A DNA stretch of 7,701 bases from Nitrospina sp. Its GTDB lineage: Bacteria > Nitrospinota > Nitrospinia > Nitrospinales > Nitrospinaceae. Below are positions 5,547 to 7,701 of this stretch, piece by piece (position 1 is the stretch's first letter; each line of letters opens with the position of its first letter). Under the pieces are notes generated by a model that was not told where the DNA came from, ran no database searches, and saw only the letters and a list, made by a program, of their open reading frames with translations. The stretch covers positions 1 through 7,701 of the forward strand of contig SMVS01000131.1 in the NCBI GenBank assembly GCA_004357435.1. The letters are read 5' to 3'. The position numbers and the translations under genes are program-made.

Positions 5547-6548
5547 TCAATTTTTAAAATAGTCCTCGGCTTCCGGCATGGCTTCGGAGAGGTACATTTT
5601 AAACTTTTTCAACAGGCGCTGTTCGGCCTGTCGCACCGCCTCGCGCGTGATGTTGTAATTTTTCCCGATATCCTTCAGTGACGTGGGGTCGTCGGAAAGA
5701 ATCCGCGTGGCAAACAATTCTTTTTCGATGGGCTTGAGGTTTTCCAGGAATTCGTCGATTTTTTCCCGGAACACCTGATGAAACTGTTCGGCCTCCACCA
5801 CCTGATCCGGACTCCTGCCGTCGGTCAATTGCCTGAGCGGGACAGAGGCTGGCTGGTCCGGATGCGTGGGCGTGTCGATGGAAACATCGGCGGCTCCCAG
5901 GCTGGCCTGGACGTCGATGATTTCTTTTTCATCGACGCCGAAGTGTTCCGCCAGTTTTTTTGGCGTGGCTTCGAACCCCTGTTCCTCCAAACGTTCTTTT
6001 TCCTTGCGCAGATTATAAAGCAGTTTGCGGCGGGTGTTGGTGGTGCCGACCCGCACCAGCCGCCAGTTGTCGAGGATGTATTTTAAAATATAGGCCTTGA
6101 TCCAGAAACTGGCGTAAGCCGGCAGGCGCACACCGCGGAACGGATCAAAATTTTGCACGGCTTTCATCAGGCCGACGTTGCCTTCCTGCACCAGGTCCAT
6201 CATGCTCTGCCATTCGCGCTTGAAGCCCATCGCAATCTTGACGACCAGCAGAAGATTGCGGGTGATCAGTTGGTAAGCGGCTTTGACGTCGCCGGTATCT
6301 TTGTAGTGAATCGCCAGTTGGTGCTCTTCTTTTTCCGACAACTCAGGATATTGGCGGATTTCGTTGAGGTAGGAGGTGAGCGGGTCCAGCGGCGCCAGGG
6401 CATCGCTGGTGGCCACTACGGGCAGATTCCGGTCTTCCTTCAAGTCCGGCTCGTCATCGTCCAGCACCTCCGGCTCCAGGGCCGGATTGCCGTCCAGTTC
6501 GGCGGGCTCATTCGGGTCGACTTCGATTTCCTGATCGTTATCCTTCAT
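5547..6548 (-). CDS. rpoH: RNA polymerase sigma factor, RpoH (sigma-32)-like
   Basis: Group 3 sigma factor; family members direct RNA polymerase to heat-shock promoters for chaperones and proteases. Region 1.2/2 covers about 55-165: DPLTSYLNEIRQYPELSEKE, then DLVQEGNVGLMKAV (118-131), FDPFRGVRLPAYASFWIKAY (134-153) and ILDNWRLVRVGTT (158-170). TRRKLLYNLRKEKERL (172-187) corresponds to the RpoH box after region 2.4. Region 3 is about 180-213, and region 4 ends with the helix-turn-helix TSLKDIGKNYNITREAVRQAEQ (289-310). At 333 aa it exceeds the usual length of about 285, owing to an N-terminal tail with 17 acidic residues in the first 40. The ATG at 6548 has no good ribosome site, but no better upstream ATG, GTG or TTG is in frame. 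It is divergent from the small gene at 6644. Group 3 membership is clear; the heat-shock role is inferred. Confidence 0.88.
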   Translation of the reverse strand: MKDNDQEIEVDPNEPAELDGNPALEPEVLDDDEPDLKEDRNLPVVATSDALAPLDPLTSYLNEIRQYPELSEKEEHQLAIHYKDTGDVKAAYQLITRNLLLVVKIAMGFKREWQSMMDLVQEGNVGLMKAVQNFDPFRGVRLPAYASFWIKAYILKYILDNWRLVRVGTTNTRRKLLYNLRKEKERLEEQGFEATPKKLAEHFGVDEKEIIDVQASLGAADVSIDTPTHPDQPASVPLRQLTDGRSPDQVVEAEQFHQVFREKIDEFLENLKPIEKELFATRILSDDPTSLKDIGKNYNITREAVRQAEQRLLKKFKMYLSEAMPEAEDYFKN

Positions 6549-6608
6549 AAGATGTTGGATGCAGTGGGCCGCTCCAAGATTCAGCTCGGAATAGGTTGAA
6601 TGCGGGCG

Positions 6609-6637
6609 TTGAATGCGTCGCCCAATAAAAGTACAAT
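6609..6637 (+). promoter_or_regulatory. Sigma-70-type promoter of the small membrane protein gene
   Basis: TTGAAT (6609-6614), exactly 17 nt, then TACAAT (6632-6637). The predicted transcript start falls at about 6644, the A of the ATG of the next gene, so the transcript may be leaderless. It lies in the 95-nt gap divergent to the sigma gene. Confidence 0.6.
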
Positions 6638-6643
6638 GAAGGC

Positions 6644-6886
6644 ATGATACGATTAGCTGTTATTGCATTGATTGCGACCGTGGTCCTGCTGTTTCTCTGG
6701 TGGTTCCTGAAACCGCCGGCCAACGGGGAGGGGGTTGCCGGGTCCACCGAAATGGTCCAGGACCCCAATTGCCAGGTTTACGTCCCCAAACCCGAAGCGG
6801 TGTATAAAATAATCGCCGATCAGGACCATTACTTTTGCAGTGATAAATGCGCCGATGAGTATTTGAACAAGCACCGATCCGCTTGA
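6644..6886 (+). CDS. Small membrane-anchored protein with YHS/PP0621-like Cys motif
   Basis: 80 aa. Residues 3-22 form a single hydrophobic helix (IRLAVIALIATVVLLFLWWF), either an uncleaved anchor or a signal anchor. The C-terminal part reads MVQDPNCQVYVPKPEAV then HYFCSDKCADEYL, with three cysteines, C43, C65 and C69. This DPxC…YFCSxxC layout is that of YHS- and PP0621-type small domains, thought to bind metal; I recognise the pattern but not a characterised member. An in-frame TAA at 6626 rules out an upstream extension. The only ribosome-site candidate, GAAGG (6638-6642), is 1 nt from the ATG, too close to be typical, which fits a leaderless transcript. No partner is evident; it is divergent from the sigma gene and may share regulation with it. 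Confidence 0.75.
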   Translation: MIRLAVIALIATVVLLFLWWFLKPPANGEGVAGSTEMVQDPNCQVYVPKPEAVYKIIADQDHYFCSDKCADEYLNKHRSA

Positions 6887-6904
6887 GCCTGTCCATGGAG
6901 AGCT

Positions 6905-6933
6905 TTGTTTTTCACCGGCTATGAAAATATTGT
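6905..6933 (+). promoter_or_regulatory. Weak candidate promoter before the secreted protein gene
   Basis: TTGTTT (6905-6910), 17 nt, TATTGT (6928-6933). Each hexamer is only a partial match to consensus. If used, the transcript would begin near 6940 and include the hairpin at 6950-6965 and the short leader ORF. Confidence 0.3.
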
Positions 6934-6949
6934 ACCACAATCTTTGATT

Positions 6950-6965
6950 CCTCCAGAGCAGGAGG
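6950..6965 (+). promoter_or_regulatory. Hairpin masking a Shine-Dalgarno sequence
   Basis: CCTCC (6950-6954) pairs perfectly with GGAGG (6961-6965) across AGAGCA. GGAGG is a strong Shine-Dalgarno placed 4 nt before a GTG at 6970, so the hairpin could limit ribosome access to the short leader ORF. Confidence 0.35.
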
Positions 6966-6969
6966 CACA

Positions 6970-7008
6970 GTGTTTAAACCATTTTCGATTGGGAAGAAGG
7001 ATTCATGA
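6970..7008 (+). CDS. Possible 12-codon leader ORF coupled to the next gene
   Basis: GTG at 6970 reads MFKPFSIGKKDS and stops at TGA 7006-7008, which overlaps the ATGATG start of the secreted protein gene. It has a perfect GGAGG 4 nt upstream, stronger than expected by chance next to such a short frame. The peptide has no features I recognise. Translation could bring ribosomes onto the downstream start by coupling. It could equally be a chance frame, since the downstream gene has its own AAGAAGG site at 6994-7000. Confidence 0.3.
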   Translation: MFKPFSIGKKDS

Positions 7009-7556
7009 TGGTGTTAAAAAAGTTTATGAGTGTGATCGTGGTCATTCTGTTGCCCTGGATTGGGGTGGGTCCTGTAGCCGGGGAGGAGCAGGCTCCCTGC
7101 ACGCCGGTGGCAGAGAAAAGCATTAAAATCGAAGGCTACATTTCCAAAAAGTTCAAGAAACAAAAGCGCGCCATCATCAATGAGTTTAAGGAAATAGGTC
7201 ATATACGAACCGCCATCCGGCCGTTTCCCATGGGCAAAACCGCGAAGGTGGTGGCCGTGGGACGTTGCGTGCCCGCCTACATCGCGCGTCATGTTCTGAC
7301 AAAAGCCCTCAAGTACACGGATGGCATCACCAGCCTGGTCAACCAGGCATTTCTGCACACCCATTGGATTGGCATCGGCACCACCACATTCGACGAACCC
7401 TCGCAACAAATTGTGAGTGCGGATCAGGTACAGCAGTTGTTGAATCCGCAGTTGAGCTCCGAAGAATTTCACGCGTTGTACCGAAAATTTTCGATCCAGG
7501 ACGACACGGTTTCCTATTTTGGCCTGAGAACCAGGAACGTCAAAAAAGTGGATTGA
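7005..7556 (+). CDS. Secreted or periplasmic protein of unknown function
   Basis: I do not recognise this 183-aa protein. It begins with a clear signal peptide: KK near the start, a hydrophobic core (MSVIVVILLPWIGVG, 8-22) and a likely cleavage after VAG (24-26). The mature part of about 157 aa is basic near its start (SKKFKKQKR, 48-56), has only two cysteines (C32 and C88), which could form a disulfide after export, and no further membrane segment. Mixed alpha/beta character is suggested by AIRPFPMGKTAKVVAVGRCV and by amphipathic stretches at 134-165. Two adjacent ATGs exist; the second (7008) is 7 nt from AAGAAGG (6994-7000), which is the better spacing, and would remove one residue. The gene is 118 nt downstream of the small Cys-motif gene and may have its own promoter. 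No function is proposed. Confidence 0.8.
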   Translation: MMVLKKFMSVIVVILLPWIGVGPVAGEEQAPCTPVAEKSIKIEGYISKKFKKQKRAIINEFKEIGHIRTAIRPFPMGKTAKVVAVGRCVPAYIARHVLTKALKYTDGITSLVNQAFLHTHWIGIGTTTFDEPSQQIVSADQVQQLLNPQLSSEEFHALYRKFSIQDDTVSYFGLRTRNVKKVD

Positions 7557-7616
7557 GGCTAAGCGCAAGCTTTACATTTTAACGGCCCACCCGGCAGTTT
7601 TTAATTTCAATCAAAC

Positions 7617-7645
7617 TTAATTCAGATTTTTAAATTTCTTATAAT
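7617..7645 (+). promoter_or_regulatory. Promoter with perfect -10 near the right edge
   Basis: TATAAT (7640-7645), with TTAATT (7617-7622) 17 nt upstream as a weak -35. The surroundings are very AT-rich. The predicted start (about 7652) falls inside the ribosome site GGAGGA (7648-7653), so either initiation is a few bases earlier or the gene is also transcribed from upstream. Confidence 0.45.
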
Positions 7646-7664
7646 CTGGAGGACATTTTTCACC

Positions 7665-7701
7665 TTGGATACTTTTGATATCATCGCCTGGTTATTATTG
7701 A
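7665..7701 (+). CDS. Start of an unidentified gene (3'-partial)
   Basis: TTG at 7665, 11 nt after GGAGGA (7648-7653), opens a frame that runs to the window edge: MDTFDIIAWLLL. Both other frames stop before or at the edge. The hydrophobic run suggests a membrane protein, but 12 residues do not allow identification. No in-frame ATG is present nearby, so TTG is the best available start. Confidence 0.45.
   Translation, partial: MDTFDIIAWLLL

Noticed and set aside
7561..7610. Terminator after the secreted protein gene
   Set aside because: AAGC-GCAA-GCTT gives only 4 bp and the GCC/GGC pairing before TTTTT only 3 bp; both are too weak to call.

Overview
The window looks like chromosome from a Gram-negative bacterium that carries an actinobacterial-type proteasome and its ligase. 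A 20S proteasome alpha subunit and a PafA/Dop-family Pup or UBact ligase sit beside a sigma-32-like factor, a class II fumarase and a quinolinate synthase. The intergenic space holds palindromic repeats of the kind common in Nitrospinota, Nitrospirota and deltaproteobacterial-type genomes. A Nitrospina-like organism is my best guess. This rests on gene content and repeat style, not on a marker gene, so it is only moderately secure.

Layout, left to right. Positions 1-2167 (+) are the tail of a proteasome operon: prcA, cut by the window edge, overlaps a pafA-type ligase by 4 nt. Positions 2168-3622 (+) are a two-gene unit, a HIT-family nucleotide hydrolase and nadA, behind a good sigma-70-type promoter. 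Positions 3623-4090 are a gene-free convergent region filled with several families of short palindromic repeats and terminator-like hairpins. Positions 4091-6548 (-) carry rpoH-like sigma factor and then fumC, read leftward. Positions 6549-7701 (+) carry a small membrane-anchored Cys-motif protein divergent from the sigma gene, an unrecognised secreted protein preceded by a possible 12-codon leader ORF, and the first codons of another gene cut by the right edge.

How the genes relate. PrcA and the ligase belong to one pathway: a small protein tag is attached to substrates, which the 20S core then degrades. The missing parts (tag gene, prcB, ATPase ring) would be expected just left of the window. 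The sigma-32-like factor is also a protein-quality-control component, but it is separated by other genes on the opposite strand, so a functional link is only a suggestion. NadA (NAD synthesis), FumC (TCA cycle) and the HIT protein are housekeeping genes.

Most notable observations: the ligase carries sequence signatures of both PafA and Dop; two repeat families in the nadA-fumC gap keep their hairpins through compensatory base changes, and in one copy the hairpin loop is the nadA stop codon; and a tiny ORF with a hairpin-masked Shine-Dalgarno ends on the start codon of the secreted protein gene.
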